Source of the DNA: Pachypanchax playfairii
Lineage: Eukaryota; Chordata; Actinopteri; Cyprinodontiformes; Aplocheilidae
Assembly: GCA_006937955.1 (NCBI GenBank)
Contig: SSNP01000003.1
Location: 2,429,653-2,493,652, forward strand
Length of the DNA: 64,000 bases
Reading direction: 5' to 3'
Part shown: one piece after another, positions 25,461-39,323 of the stretch
Numbering within the stretch: the first letter of the stretch is position 1
Layout of the letters: every line of letters starts with the position of its first letter
Program-made: the position numbers and the translations under genes
Notes under the pieces: generated by a model
Database searches by the model: none
Seen by the model: only the letters and a program-made list of their open reading frames with translations
Told to the model about the DNA's origin: nothing

Positions 25461-28400
25461 TGCAAATGCATTGTATTTTACCTGGTGCAAACCTTATTTG
25501 TGTATTTGTTCGTTTTTTATATTATATTTTTATGTAACTGACATTAATTTGGTCGTCTTATCAAAGATCACAATAATTTTTTTTTTTTTTTTTTTTGTTT
25601 GCTGTTAAACAGATTTTAGTTTCTTTGGTCATTTAACTGGAGTGATGCTACTGAATAAACACGTTAGCTTCCTTTTTGCTTCACTTATAAGTCAATAAAA
25701 TCTCAAACTTTTATGTGCTCTAGTTGCTTTAACGGGTATTTCGACTATATTCAAATGATTCAAAGTGTGAATTAATGCAAATCAATGTTCTGAAATCATG
25801 CGGTCTTCTTTCTGACCTTCACACCTATGAAATATTTGGTCCACTCATCCTTTCGATAAAGATTTGTTTTCTCTTTCTTTCTTCATACGAGAGCCCAGTA
25901 ATCCTAAAGCATGTCAGGTTTATAAGCAGTTCAGCTAATGTTTCTATTGGCATGTCTCCATTGTAAGATATGTGTAGTGCATGCAGAGATAGTTGGAGAG
26001 CAGCTCCAGGTTGGGCGGCAGTGCTTCATTTGACATGAGTCTCAGAATTTGGTTACACATAGACCCCAAGGTTATTACTCCAGCAGAGAACCATCAACTC
26101 TTTGTAGCATCTCATTTTAGATATCACAGCCTCACATGCAGTTCTCTAAAGAATCTGTGAATATATGTATGAACAGAGACCATAAAAACACCCAAAGATC
26201 TCAACATTCAAATTGGATGGAATAAAATTAAGGCAATTGGTCTGTTTTTAAAAACAGGCTTTTAGCTGCAGAATGTAAAACAGAGAGAGTTTTGACAATA
26301 ACAGAGGAGAAATATTATGAGCAGCCTTCCTCGCTTCCCTGGGAGAGTTTCATGGAGTGCTTTCTCACTGTGATAATGAAATGACCTGGCCTGCACTGCT
26401 CCGCTCTCTCTCAAAAACACATCTGCGAGACAAGGGTGAAAATGAGAAAATCCTACCTCCTCTCTCGAGTTTCGTAAAGCATACTTTCAATATTCTTTCA
26501 CTCAGAGAATGATGGGACTTGGAGTGAGTGTGGACTTTTGTGTCCTTGTGAGCTTTGTGTGTTATTGTGGTTGGGTGTGCATGTATTATTTTCTATGTGT
26601 GAGATAGAGAGAGAGAGAGGTTTGAAGATAACTTGGACTACCTTGAACAACTTGTAATAAACCATATTCGAAGCACATTTGACATAACAAGGCAGTGTAG
26701 AAAAATTCAGTGGGATGAAATCCCATAGAGTTGTCATTGTAACAATGTTTTCGTAACTGAATTTTTTTGCCGCTTTCATGGGTTGAAATCAATACAATAA
26801 GCAGCCAAACTCAGATCAAAGGCTGCAGTTTTGTCCCATATCAAGTTTAAATCCAATGAGGCAAAGTGTAGACTTGTGGGCCTCAGTAGACTCTAAAGAC
26901 TGTGCCAGACTGATTCAGAGAGATGACTCACCAGTTTGGTACAGAACAAACTGCATGCAGACCATGTAATCCCTCAGCTTCTAGTTAACAGGGAATCTAT
27001 GGCAGCACTCGGGCAGAGCGCTGTCATTGAGTTACATAATCAACAGAGGAGTGTGTGAAAGTGTGTGCGTGTCTTTGTGTAGCTGTGCCTCTTCTCGTGC
27101 TCGCAATCATGAGTTGCAACAAAGCCATGCTGACACAAGGCCGCTGAGGTGGATTTTCAGCAACGGTGGAGCTTAAAGTGCACGCACGAGAGTTCACGTA
27201 TGAACTCGCTTGTGTTTTTAAAGGCGTAGATCAAAAGTATAACCTTGTTTGCAGGGCTAGAAGCAAGCAAAGCTATCAGGGGCTGCAAAGTTAGCGCGCT
27301 CTGAATCACAAGGCTCTGTTTACATTTGTATTTTATATGTGTGAGTGCTCATATGGATTCTGTTGTCCACGCATCCTACTGCCTTTTGTATCGATAAAGG
27401 TTTTCTTCATGCCAGCATTAGGAAGCCTCTCCAGCTCAACACTGCCATCTGGCTTTGGCTCGTGCCAACACAGACATCCTGAGGGAGCTATCAGAGCGAG
27501 TCAGCGTCTGCTTTTAACAACTGTTCTGGGATCGGCTGTCCACTGGACTGGTGCTAACTCACCCTATTATGAGAAGGATGATAAAACTGACCTTGAAGCA
27601 GTTATGGGGCCTGAGATAATGGAAACCACTGATAGAGAGCCCATGAAACAGCACTCAGGTTCCAGTGACAAAAGAAAATAATGGTTTAACCACATCACAT
27701 CATTTTGAGCGTCATTTAAATATTTATTAGTGGACAGTTTTGCGTGCTGGTGCTTAACAAGCAATGACATATGAAATGATTTGCAGATAAAAAAAATTAT
27801 GTTCATGGTAATTCTGCATGTTATAGTTTTAATAAGTTCTTGTATTTTTGTCCTCTTTGTCTAGCCCTCTTTTTTTTTTGCGAATAATCTGAACCCAGAG
27901 CGAAACTTAAGCAACAGGGCTCTGCAACATGATGTACTGCAGGTTAAAATCTGCAGTTGCAAATAAAACCAACAGTGAAAGAACACAATTAGGTCAGACT
28001 GGGGCCATACCATTTGTATGGGTCATGGTAAAAGTGCTCATATGTATGCAGGTTTATAGGCCCCCTGGGAGCACTGAGCTGACCTTGTACCACACTCTGA
28101 TCTATGTCTCCATCTCCCCGTATGCCCTCTTTTTCCTCATTCCTCTGTCCCCCCGCCTTTTATTTTTTTTATCACCACATTGCTCTCACCTCAAACACCT
28201 GCTTCACAAATACACACACACCACCTTCCTCCATTTGGTTTAACTCTACCTGTGATCACTTCCTTTCTTCCAACTTTTACTCATTTTAACTCCCCTTCTC
28301 TCCCCCTCATTCCTCTGTTTTCTTTATCCCCCACTCGTCTTTTTTCCATATCAACAGTCAGTCTGATAAATAATGCATCACAGCACATTAAAAACATTAG

Positions 28401-29499
28401 TAGGGCTCTCTTGGCTGTCAAAGAGAAGGAGGAGACAAGGGAGAGGAGTGAATGGGTAACTCCATTTTAAATAAGTGTTGTGCAGACAATGGGGTTTAAT
28501 ATCAGCAGCAGAAAAGTGCCAGAGAGGGGTGAAGGTCTGCGCGTAAATCGTGTCACATCCTCACATCATTGCTCCCAAAGGTTTCTGGCGTTTGGTCAGT
28601 CATCTGAAAATCCCCAAATCTTAGAAAGATAATGACTTTATGATCAAGCTTATAGGAAATTATTTAACAGCATTTCTGCTAAACACAGGTTCAGCATCAC
28701 ACAGAACCTTGACCTTTTATTTTTCCCTGTTTTTTAATCTGTCACTTTCTCCATCCTCTACTCTCCCCCTCTCCTTCCATCCCTCCTGGCAGCGTGGCAA
28801 TTGGCATTATTAAAAATTGATTGGCGGAGAGCGTTTAGCAGGGTGGTGAGGCGGAGAGGGGAATTTTGACAGGCAGGAGTGAAATGAAAGAGGAGCCTCA
28901 GCGGACACAGCGTGGAGAGGTCCCAATGGGGAAACAGAGAGTGTGTGGGTATGTGTGTGTGTGTGTGTGCAGATGTGTAGATGTCTGCATATGCACGGTT
29001 GTCTGAATTTGTGTTTGGGGCTAAAAACATATTGGCAACAACGATTTGTGATGAAATGGATGAGAACAAATACACAGTGAATCTATACTGCATGTGTTGA
29101 TTTAGCATCGCATGTGTGAATCCATGTGATTAAAGTCCACATACGCTGAATTCAGATGGTGCACATGTAGCTCTGTTCCATCCTCCCGCTTTCATTCTTC
29201 TCCTGCTTCTGCTTATCCCTCTCCAACCTTCTCTCTCCTTTCATCTCAGATCAAATAATATTTTCCAAACCAGTTATTCCCCCAATGGCTATAAATGCTG
29301 CCGCTTTGGAGATTTTCAATACACTTTAACTGTAATTTGTCTGAGTGATTCTAAAAAAAAAAAAAAAAAAAAAGTTTTTTAGTCCAGGGATAAAAAGGCA
29401 TGTGTCATTACATGATGCTAACTGGTCTCTTTTGTCTCTCCTTTCCCTCCTTTCTGTCCTTTGTTCACCCTTTGCTTCTCTTTACTCTAACTGTCACAG
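24241..29499. other. last part of celf4 upstream intron
   Basis: (ATT)n at 25398-25459, T run 25578-25596, GT-rich 28952-28969, A run 29353-29374. Positions about 28790-28870 include AATTGGCATTATTAAAAATT, a homeobox-like block. No exon found before 29500. Confidence 0.5.
25398..25459. repeat. (ATT)n microsatellite
   Basis: About 20 uninterrupted TTA/ATT units. Confidence 0.95.
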
Positions 29500-29548
29500 A
29501 TGAACAGACCGATCCAGGTGAAGCCGGCAGACAGTGAGAGTCGAGGAG
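29500..29548 (+). CDS. celf4: celf4 exon: end of RRM1 (49 nt)
   Basis: Acceptor CACAG precedes an exon starting MNRPIQVKPADSESRG plus one base; donor is GAG|GTACTG. The peptide is the near-invariant last beta-strand of CELF RRM1 and the start of the RRM1-RRM2 linker, and the 49-nt length matches the family's small exon 3 as I recall it. It starts in phase 0 and ends in phase 1. It is the first celf4 exon in the window; the preceding 83-nt exon (family motif GCAFLTYC) was not found upstream. Confidence 0.95.
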
Positions 29549-32500
29549 GTACTGTATGTCCGTCCGTTTCTTCTTCTTTTCTGGTTCCCCTCCTCCCGTC
29601 CACTGCCTCCCCTACAACCCTGCTGCCTGTGTACATCAACCTCACCATTATATGTCCCATTACACGATGCCCCGCACCTCGACGCAGGCTGACAGCACAG
29701 CCTGGCTGGACCCTGCAGTATTCAGAACACATTATGTAAACAGAGCTCTCTGTAGCCAGCTCAGCCTCCAGCTTCTATGTTAGTGTTTCGTCATATGCAC
29801 TGATGCATGTACGTCCAAACGCTGTCGTACACACGGGGAAAACAAGTGTTTTTTTTTTCTGTTTCGAACCCTACTTGACTTTTGACACAGGTTTTGCATC
29901 AGTAGAATAAATTGCTGATTAAATGACAGCCCTGTGTGAATGAAAGCAGATGTCTAGTCTTCGCGCGCCCCGTTTTATTGACAACCAAGATTGCTTAAAG
30001 GAAATTTTCTGTGTCTAGACATGTAGTGACCCAGTCCTGACATCAATCAATGGGCTGCACAAGATAAGACCGAAGCAGTTTGGCCACTCTTTTTTTAGCA
30101 TTTAGCATGGAGCAGACTTCCTAGCTAATGTAACTGAAATCAATTCTACTCATACAAAATAGAGGGAAAAATGTCGCAATAGAACCTGTGAGTAACTGAA
30201 GGTTGAGCGATAGATGCATGGGGTAAGAGAGGTGTCACCCTGTTAAAAACATTTAAAAGCTGTGATCATTTAGAATCACCATGTAGCCTACGGTGCATGT
30301 TGTTAGTCTGCGAGAGGAATCCAGAGAGACTGTGGAAAAAGAAGCCACACATGTAAGTAGACAACATGCAAACTCCATGTAGAAAGGCCAAAGTCAGGAA
30401 GTAAACCCAGGACTTCCTGCTTCAAGACAACAGCTCTATAGACTGCACAACACATCCACGCAATTACACGACCATATAGGTCAAATTTGAAAGCTCCAAA
30501 AATACGACCTTTGAGAACGTTTTCAAACGACCTGTCGGAGCCGTTCCAGCTCCGCAGAGACCTATTACCAACAACGCATGCGCGCACCTTCCCGGATGAG
30601 CTGTCAAATACGCATGTGTGCAGTTTTGCTCCGTTCAGCTGAACAAAACACAAATTCTGCAGCAATATGTGTCATTTTAATACAATGGTTAGCTTTAAAA
30701 TGTAAAAATACACATGCACACTCTGTAAAGCAGAATATTTTATATTTCATTAAAAAGAGAAACAGCTAAAGTTAGCGTTGCAGATAGGGGTCGCATACGG
30801 AATATAGTGCCGTTTTTAAAATCGACCAATGCGGTCGTACTTGACGTGAGGTCGGGCTCGACTGCACCACCATGGTTCTATTACTCCTACTTAAGAGAGA
30901 GTTTGCCATAAAATACAGCCGAGTGAGAAGAATGTAATTAACGACAGCATGCTTAATATTTTTCATGAAATATAAATCGTTTTACCTTTTTGGGAAAAAA
31001 AAGTAGCAAATCATTAGAATCTGTCTAAAATTCCTCAGTTGATACATGTTTTAATTATAATATTTTGAACATGATTTACAGAAAAGATCTTAGGTGTATG
31101 TGTATATTCAGAAAGATAAGTCCTCAGAGACAGACAGGTTTAATGCCACGTCAGAGGAGGAAATGCTTTGGTGACACTGACAAAAGGATTTTTTTAAACG
31201 TTCATTAGTTCGCTTATTTCTTCAAGTGGATATAAAAGAAGTGCGTGTTCAGTTTAATTTGAAAAACCCAAAATGTTTTTCTGCAGAGAAGGTTTTAACA
31301 TGCAGTATGTGCGAAAGTTGTTAAACAAGGCAGGCTATTGATAACATGTTTAAAAAGGAACAAGTGAGCTGAAACCAGATGTTCTGTATTATATATGTAT
31401 CTTATTGACATTCTTCTGGAGATTAAACTTTTATTTTACCCAGCCAATGAAAAAATGTACCAGGGAAAGCTGTTCAAAATCTAATCTATAGCGTAGAAGT
31501 GATATTTGCTTCTTTCTAACATTGTCTGATCATGTGAGTAAAGAAGGAACCTGTAAATCTTTTTAAAGAAGGCTGCTATCAGTGATGAAATCTGCAACAC
31601 TTTTTAAGTATCTTAGCAGAGCTCTACATTAATCCACTTGCCTTCTAAATATGAATGAAATAGGAGAAATTCATTGTTATTTCCTGCATTTGACTGTGTG
31701 AATGAAAGAGCTTTAAAATGCTGAGACTCCTCCTGAAATCTGTTAGTCACCTGTGAGGTCTGCGTGCAAACGTAAATGTGTCCAAGAAGATGTTGAAGGA
31801 GGGGCCAAGATTTTAAGACTTTTATGCACGTCTCCGGTAAGGTGTGTGTCCTCCAACTCCGATGTGTACTGCACTCTTGTAAATGCTCGTCATACCTATA
31901 CACTCGACCACCCCACCCCCCCACGCCGGTGCAAGGCCAGAGCGCAGATTAGTCTTGTTGACTCGGCAAGGACACCCTGTAAATCACGGGCGGTGGGGAA
32001 TAGACCCTCACACACACTTAAACACACACATATAAGTACTCACAGAAACCCACATCTACACACACACACACATTAATTTGCAGATTACATTTACAGGCAA
32101 TTGCTCTGAGGCTCATTAATTTTCAAACATATACATCAATTTCCACAAAATTCAGACTTTATGTAAGAAACAGTCGTGCATTGCAACACACTGTGTTTCT
32201 AATTCGATGGCTCGGCTACACTGTGATGTTCTGGAGCTGGAATTTAGTCCACCAACTCCAGGCATTAAAAACTATTACAAAGTTTTAAAAATGCAAGGAT
32301 TTTTTTTTTTTAGAAAAATAGTATATAACTGATATCTAAAATAACTTTTTTTTTGTCATCTTAACTACAGTACAGTGCTGTGAAAGTCCTTGCACCATTA
32401 TCAAAGAGTTTTTATTATCTGTTGAAGATAGCCAGAGTAATACAAATAGAAATACAAAATAGCAAAATGCTGTTTTCTAATTATTATATAATTTATTGAG

Positions 32501-35500
32501 AAAAAAAGGATCCAACCAACCTGCAATATGTAAAATATTTACAATATGTAAAAAAAGTAATTACTCCCTATACAAGAACAGATCATTAATATCTTTCAGT
32601 CTGGAAAATATTATAAATTCACTTCTAAGGTTTTGGGACTCCACAGAACCAAAGTGAGGGTCTGAATGAAATGATGAATTCTGCTTACTGTCAGAAAATC
32701 CTGAAGTAGAACATCTTGCAATCAGTTTCTGAATTTAAGCTTAAAAGCACTTGGGTTATGCAGCAAGACAATGATCTAAAACACACCAGCAAGGCCATTT
32801 TGCAATGACTTGATAAAAAAATAAAAATAAAAATGAAGGTTTTGGAGGAATCTAGTCAAAGTCTGGATCTACATTCAGCAGTGATGCTCATCACCAGATA
32901 TCACAAACACTTTATTGTCAATGTTGCAACCAAGAGAGGCACAAACAGTTTTTAGGTTTAGGAGTCAGTTACTTTTTCATGTTTGATTTTTTTTTTTTTT
33001 TAGACAGTAATTGAAATCATTTTTTAATAACTGCCTTTTGCATTTACTCAGATTATCTGTAAGTAATCACATTTTGGAAGTGATCTGAAACATTTACCTG
33101 CGTTAAAAAAATGCGAAAATAGAAGAAATCTGAACGAGCACAAACACTTTTTCAGAGCGTTGCACATGTTCATAGACTAATAAATGTATAATGTATCTGA
33201 GACGATAGAGCAAAAACAAGTTAGTTCCCTTCACTTTTGACCAGATGTTACCTCGAAAATGGGCATTTTATTTTGAAAATGGTTCTAATTTCTGTAATTG
33301 TGCATAAATGCAGCCATCTGCTGCATTAAACCTTGTATTAGATTACATGACTACACGTGGTTTTTGATGCACATTTACTATTAATGACAGCAAATAGCAG
33401 ATCTCTGTAAAGCAGAATCTCTTGGAAAAAGACTTGAGCAAAAAACATAGACTTCATCTACATGTGATTATGACCAGAACACAGACACCAACACATCTGT
33501 CTCATATCCTGTTTTACCCCTTTCAGCAGGCACTTTTTATCGTCAGGAAGTTGTTTTTTTCGGATTCTAAAAAGATGTCAGATTGTTGTGATGCATACAT
33601 TTTAAGTTTCTATCATACAATTTGTTTGTGTGTTTTGGATTTTCTGTGCAACATAAAACCTCCAACACAATATATATGTCACATATTTAAGAAAACAGCA
33701 AATAACTTTCACTCCCGTCCTAGGAGACCTGCATATCTAATAAACCCTCTTCATCTTTTAACAGAGAGAGTTAGAATCAGATCCTTCTCTAATTTAGAGG
33801 AGTGTGAAAAATGTAATAATACAAGGATGGTTGTAAAACCAGCAGGAAAACATAGTGTTTTTAATCAGACAGCCATGTTTTCTTGAATGAAAGAAACTTT
33901 TCCATTTACTTTCAGCACAGCCAAAAAATGAATGGAGGGTTTGCGCAGCTTGTGTATGTCGTGGGAAATTTACAGACAAGTAGTCCAGATGTTACAGAGC
34001 TAAATGTTAATGACGTCCAGAAATAAATGAATAACAACAGCATGCACTTCATCTACTTGGACAAGTCTCTAGGATCCTACTAGTGTAAAGCAGATAAAAC
34101 AGTCAGACAGTTTAACCAATAATATTTTTGGTCACATCAACGTTAGTCACATTGGGAAAAACATTTTCCAGAGAAACTCGTAAACTTTGTCACTTGTTTG
34201 TCTCCAATAAGTCACAACTAGGTCGGAAGCCCGCCGTAAAGTTGTCTCACATTCTAAACGTTCCAGACGCTTGTCACTATTCAGTGACTTTTTCGAGAGA
34301 ATATTCATTCTTCAATTTTTTTTCAACTTCTTGTCTCACTCTAATGTGGCTGGGAAATTGAAAAGCCTCATAACCATTTTCAGACATTTTGGAAATTCCA
34401 TTCTAGGCTGTAACAAAAAACTTTCTCTGATCATTACCATCAGTATTCCTGAGGCGGTATAAATATGCTTGTTTGAGCATCTCTGATCCTCTCATCATGA
34501 CTTCCTTTCTCTTTCAGAAGACAGAAAACTCTTTGTGGGCATGCTCAACAAGCAGCAGTCAGAAGATGACGTGCGGCGCCTTTTCGAGTCCTTCGGCAGC
34601 ATCGAGGAATGCACCATCCTCAGAGGTCCCGACGGAAACAGCAAAGGTGAGATTCAAGATGGCCCGTGACTTCCAGCTGATTCTTTATCAGGATGCTAAA
34701 CAGAAATTTTAAGAGCCTTTTACTTTTTTTTTTTTGCTTTTACTTTTTACTATCAGAGCCTTACAGATTCTTCCAGATCATACCCCAAAAACCTTCACCC
34801 AGAGAAGAGACATATAAACTGCCAACAATTAACAAGTGAACCCCATTAACCCTATGAGTCAAGGACACTAAATCTCCTTATTAACCGTTGGACCTTGTGT
34901 CATATCTGAAAAAATATCCCTTCAAAATGATGTCAGGGTGCTGCACAAGTTAACTGCGTGAAGTTCATCAGAGGGCTTAGCAGCCAATCAATGAGGCCCG
35001 ATGATAACTAAGCCTGATGATTACAGTACGCTTGATCATTCAGATTCCTCTGTGAAGCTCCATTAACAAACCTTCATCAACCAGCTTACTCAGCTAAGTG
35101 GGCTCAATATTTACTGGGAACTTGATCATTCAAATTCATCAACGACATTTGTCAATAGTAAGTGACATCAGACTGCTTTGGCATTTTTAGCCCCATCAGA
35201 AGAGTTGTTAATGGGGCCAGAGTGGCTTTTTTAACCCACTTATTGACATCCAATACAAGTGTCCAGAGCAGAGAAGGTTATCTTTACAAAGTCTTAGTAC
35301 TTTAATTCTGATGGAAACTTTTTCTTTTACATGCTGGTATTAGAAATGTTTGCACTTTCTTTCATCCCTCATTTTTTTTTAATTTTTGCTTTTCTCTGTC
35401 TTTTATTCTTTAGGCTGTGCGTTTGTAAAATACTCCTCTCATGCTGAAGCTCAGGCAGCCATCAGTGCACTACACGGCAGCCAGACAATGCCTGTGAGTA

Positions 35501-35807
35501 TGTCGTAACCGTGAAAGAGAAAGTAAGTGTAAGAGGGAGGCGAGTCACATAGTGAGATGAGTCAAATAGCGTTTAATTGCCTTCTCAAAGTGAAGTTAGA
35601 CTTTATTATTCACGGTGAGGAAACGTGTCCTTTAGACGTCCCTAAAAAAAAAAGAATTTTCATAGGAACGAGCATCAGTTTTAGCTCCGAGGCCACTGCC
35701 TTTGCAGGGAAATATAAAAGCCAGTGTGTGTTAAAGCATGAGTGTGCAAGTACGGATAAAAGCTTGTGTCCCATGTCTATCGAACCACTCTGTCATGTAA
35801 CGCTGGG

Positions 35808-35872
<65 letters not shown>

Positions 35873-38800
35873 ACGAACAGGGTGCCTCATCCAGTCTGGT
35901 GGTAAAGTTCGCTGACACGGATAAGGAGCGCACCATCCGTCGCATGCAGCAGATGGCTGGTCAGATGGGCATCTTCAACCCTATGGCCCTGCAGTTCGGA
36001 GCCTACGGAGCCTATGCTCAGGCAAGAACCACAAAACCTTCTTTTTTAATCCACAGTTACTTTCACAATGAGCCTTTGAGATTAAGCAGTGTGCTAAAGC
36101 CCAACTCTGATATAACTACAGAAACAGAGGAAGAGGTCATGTCAAATTTTCAAGCAAATCTGAAATAGAAAAAAAATTATCTGTACGGGGAATCCACATT
36201 CTGTAGGAGTCAATACCGGGGTTCTATCTAATAGCCTCTATTTCTTGTCTCTGTGCTGTACCTCATTTCACTTTATAGCCCTACTTCTCTCTTTTATCTG
36301 TCTTTCTCAACTCAGTGACCTCGCGGACAACGGCTTTCCTTTTATTACTCTCTGCGCTCCTTCTTATCCCCCCTCTCCCCCTGCTCCGTTTGCAGGTGCA
36401 GCAGCAGGCAGCGCTGATGGCGTCTGTGAGCCAGGGAGGTTACCTCAGTCCCATGGCAGCCTTTGCTGCAGCTCAGATGCAGCACATGGCCACCATCAAT
36501 GGCCTCCCAGGAGCGCCATTAACCCCCACATCAGGTAAGGATTGTCAAAAATCAAAGAGCAAAAGACCCACAAAGAGCACTTCCATCCACTGTATAATGG
36601 TATCCATGGTAATGTCTGGATAATGTATAGTTTTCAGAAATAAACCAAATAGGACAGCAAATTTCTTCACACAGGAACAATCAGAAGCAGATGAGTTTAT
36701 AGTCATTGTTAATTCTAAAGCTTTAAAATCTATAATTCATTTTTGTGAAATCAATGTCCCATCACAATATAACATGGACTGACATCAAACCATAATTTTA
36801 AAAAAAAAGTTTATTTGTTATATCATTACTATACCCACATCCACCAATCTAATCAGGAAAAAATTGAGAAATTAGATCAAAATAATTTAGACTTGTTCTA
36901 GTTTTAGCACCTATGTAGTGCTAAAATACCAGTAAAATAATCATTTTTAAAAGTGTAATATTGAAGATAAATGTTTGGCCTTCAACAAGCTTCTTATTGT
37001 TACAGGAAGAAAACTACTGCTGCGAGGAACAAAGTGATGTGGATTTCAAGTGACACGTTTTAACTATCAATAATCTCTACTGTAATTGTTTCTAGATGCA
37101 GAGAAGGCGTGTGAGGCGAAATAAATCTGAGAATGTATATTTGACTTGTTTGATACAAACACAGTCTTTAATGTTTCACAGTATAATGTCTGAGATTTAA
37201 ATCTAATGGCCGTTGTTTTACCCCTGAGGGCCTTACTGGGACAAGAAATCAGCCCTGACATTTAATGTCTGCACCGGCCCACTGGACCGGCCCCACTGAC
37301 ATTTGCCAGAGTGACTATAGGTGGCCGGTCGAAGGAAAAACTTTTCCATAACGTCTTGTGGAAAAATACATAGGGGGTGCTGAGTGCAACTCTCTGTCTT
37401 TGTGACCGCAGGAGGCAGCACTCCCCCAGGCATCAGCGCCCCCACTGTAACCAGCATCCCCTCTCCTATCAGCGTGAATGGTTTTACTGGCTTACCCCCC
37501 CCACAAGCGAATGGGCAGCCGCCTGCAGAGGCTGTTTTCACCAATGGGATACATCATTACCCTGGTAGGTTTGATAAATTCAGGAGCATGTCTGCAAACA
37601 CAAGAAAGCCAAATCCTAATGTAAAGCACTTAATGGATAACTTTGTGGGAGTAAAGCTCCACAGACACACAATCAGTGTAGCAGGACAATGTGCATGCTG
37701 CGGGTTTACAGCTTAGATTAGCATTAAAGCATGTTCAGGGGGCCGATGACTTTGAGCATGTCGGGGTAGATGAGCGTCAGGTTCTCACCATGCTTCTGGA
37801 GCCTGAATATGCGCTTGTGTCATGAGCCATAGCTAGTGCCTCATTGGTTCTGTTTCTGAAGAGGTGGAAGAAAAAAGAAAACAAAAAATCTGTCAACTTT
37901 TTTTACACTCTTGTCTCCCCAGTGTTGCAGGAGGTGGTATTTAGGGAGGACTCAGAGAAAAACAGCTTGGGCGTGGCTCCGCGGAGTTGTTTTGGGGTTC
38001 AGGGTGGCTGCTTCCTGTCCTCTCTCTCTGAAGGTAGTTCCAACCCTGCTCCCACCCCCCCCACCCCTCCAAATTCACATTCATCCCATTTCTCTGTGGA
38101 TTCAAAAATACATTAATGCAAACACTTCAAAACTTTTTTTGTCTGTGAAGGAAACTGAAGGAGAAGTTCAGAGTTTGTAGCAAAGATTTGTTTATTCAGA
38201 AACTAAATCAAAGCTGAAAAAAGACGTATTCGTAGACTGTATGTAACTGGACATGGGACCGTATAGCAGAAGACGAGTGCCCCCTGGTGTCCAGCTGAGT
38301 TTTATTCCACATAAATGAATGGTATGTTTTCCAGACTAAGAAAAGAAAAATCACCTCAGATAATACAGTTCTTTGAACTGTGTATTCAAAGCCTCTAATG
38401 CTCAGGCCAAAAATACAACATGTCTGCACCCGCAAACGGGACATCATGACTTTGCTTGTGCACAACAGATGCATCGTCCAACTTTGCACTGTATATGTGG
38501 AGAAAAACAGAAGAGAGATGATTCGGTAGGTCTAAGTACATACCAAAAAGAACAATTTGATAAGCTGATCTAATTTGAAAAAGTTTTTTAAAGTACTTTC
38601 TGAAAAGATTTTCAGCACTAACAGCCTTTGTATATCTAAAATGAGCTGTGGGGACTGAAAAAGAGCAAAAGTCTGATTATCTCATCATAAATGTTGACCT
38701 GAGACTGACCTGAGCTCACGCCTCAGGCAAATAGGCATCACAGGTTGTTAAAATACAAAAAAACTGAAATAAGATTTCTCACTCTCTGTAACTTTTATAG

Positions 38801-38910
38801 ATGTCTATTTTAGTCCTTCTTCCTTCTGGCCATCTGTGACTGTGTTTCCTTGCTGTAGCTTGACAGTGTGTTCAGTATTTCTTGTTTTTTTCAGTCATAT
38901 TGGGGTTATC

Positions 38911-38961
<51 letters not shown>

Positions 38962-39269
38962 TTGTATTTCTGACCTCCTGGGGACCCGTTTCCTGACTTT
39001 TACTATCTTTCTGGGGTCCGAGGGTTCTTGTGGGGACCGAAGCCTGGTGCCCATGAGGGGGACTCCCCTTTTTAGGGTTAGGGGTTAGGTTTATAGGTAT
39101 GGTGTGAATAGAGTTTTAGTTAGTCTTAGGGTTAGTTATAGATCAGTAATGGTTAAGGTTAGGAAAAGGGTTTGGGTTAGGTATAAATCTAGTTACTAAA
39201 ATCAATGGAAGTCAATGGACGGTCCCCATAAGGATACCAAAACACACTTGNAGTCATATTGGGGTTATC

Positions 39270-39323
<54 letters not shown>

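Noticed and set aside
29549..29739. Read-through extension of the MNRPIQ exon
   Set aside because: Continues past a GTACTG donor into sequence with no CELF similarity; the 49-nt exon matches the family exactly.
33422..33886. 154-codon open frame in a celf4 intron
   Set aside because: Codon use and composition resemble AT-rich intron, with no acceptor/donor in matching phase and no family match.
35557..36168. 203-codon open frame around an RRM2 exon
   Set aside because: Only 35881-36021 is exon; the rest runs through the GT array and intron.
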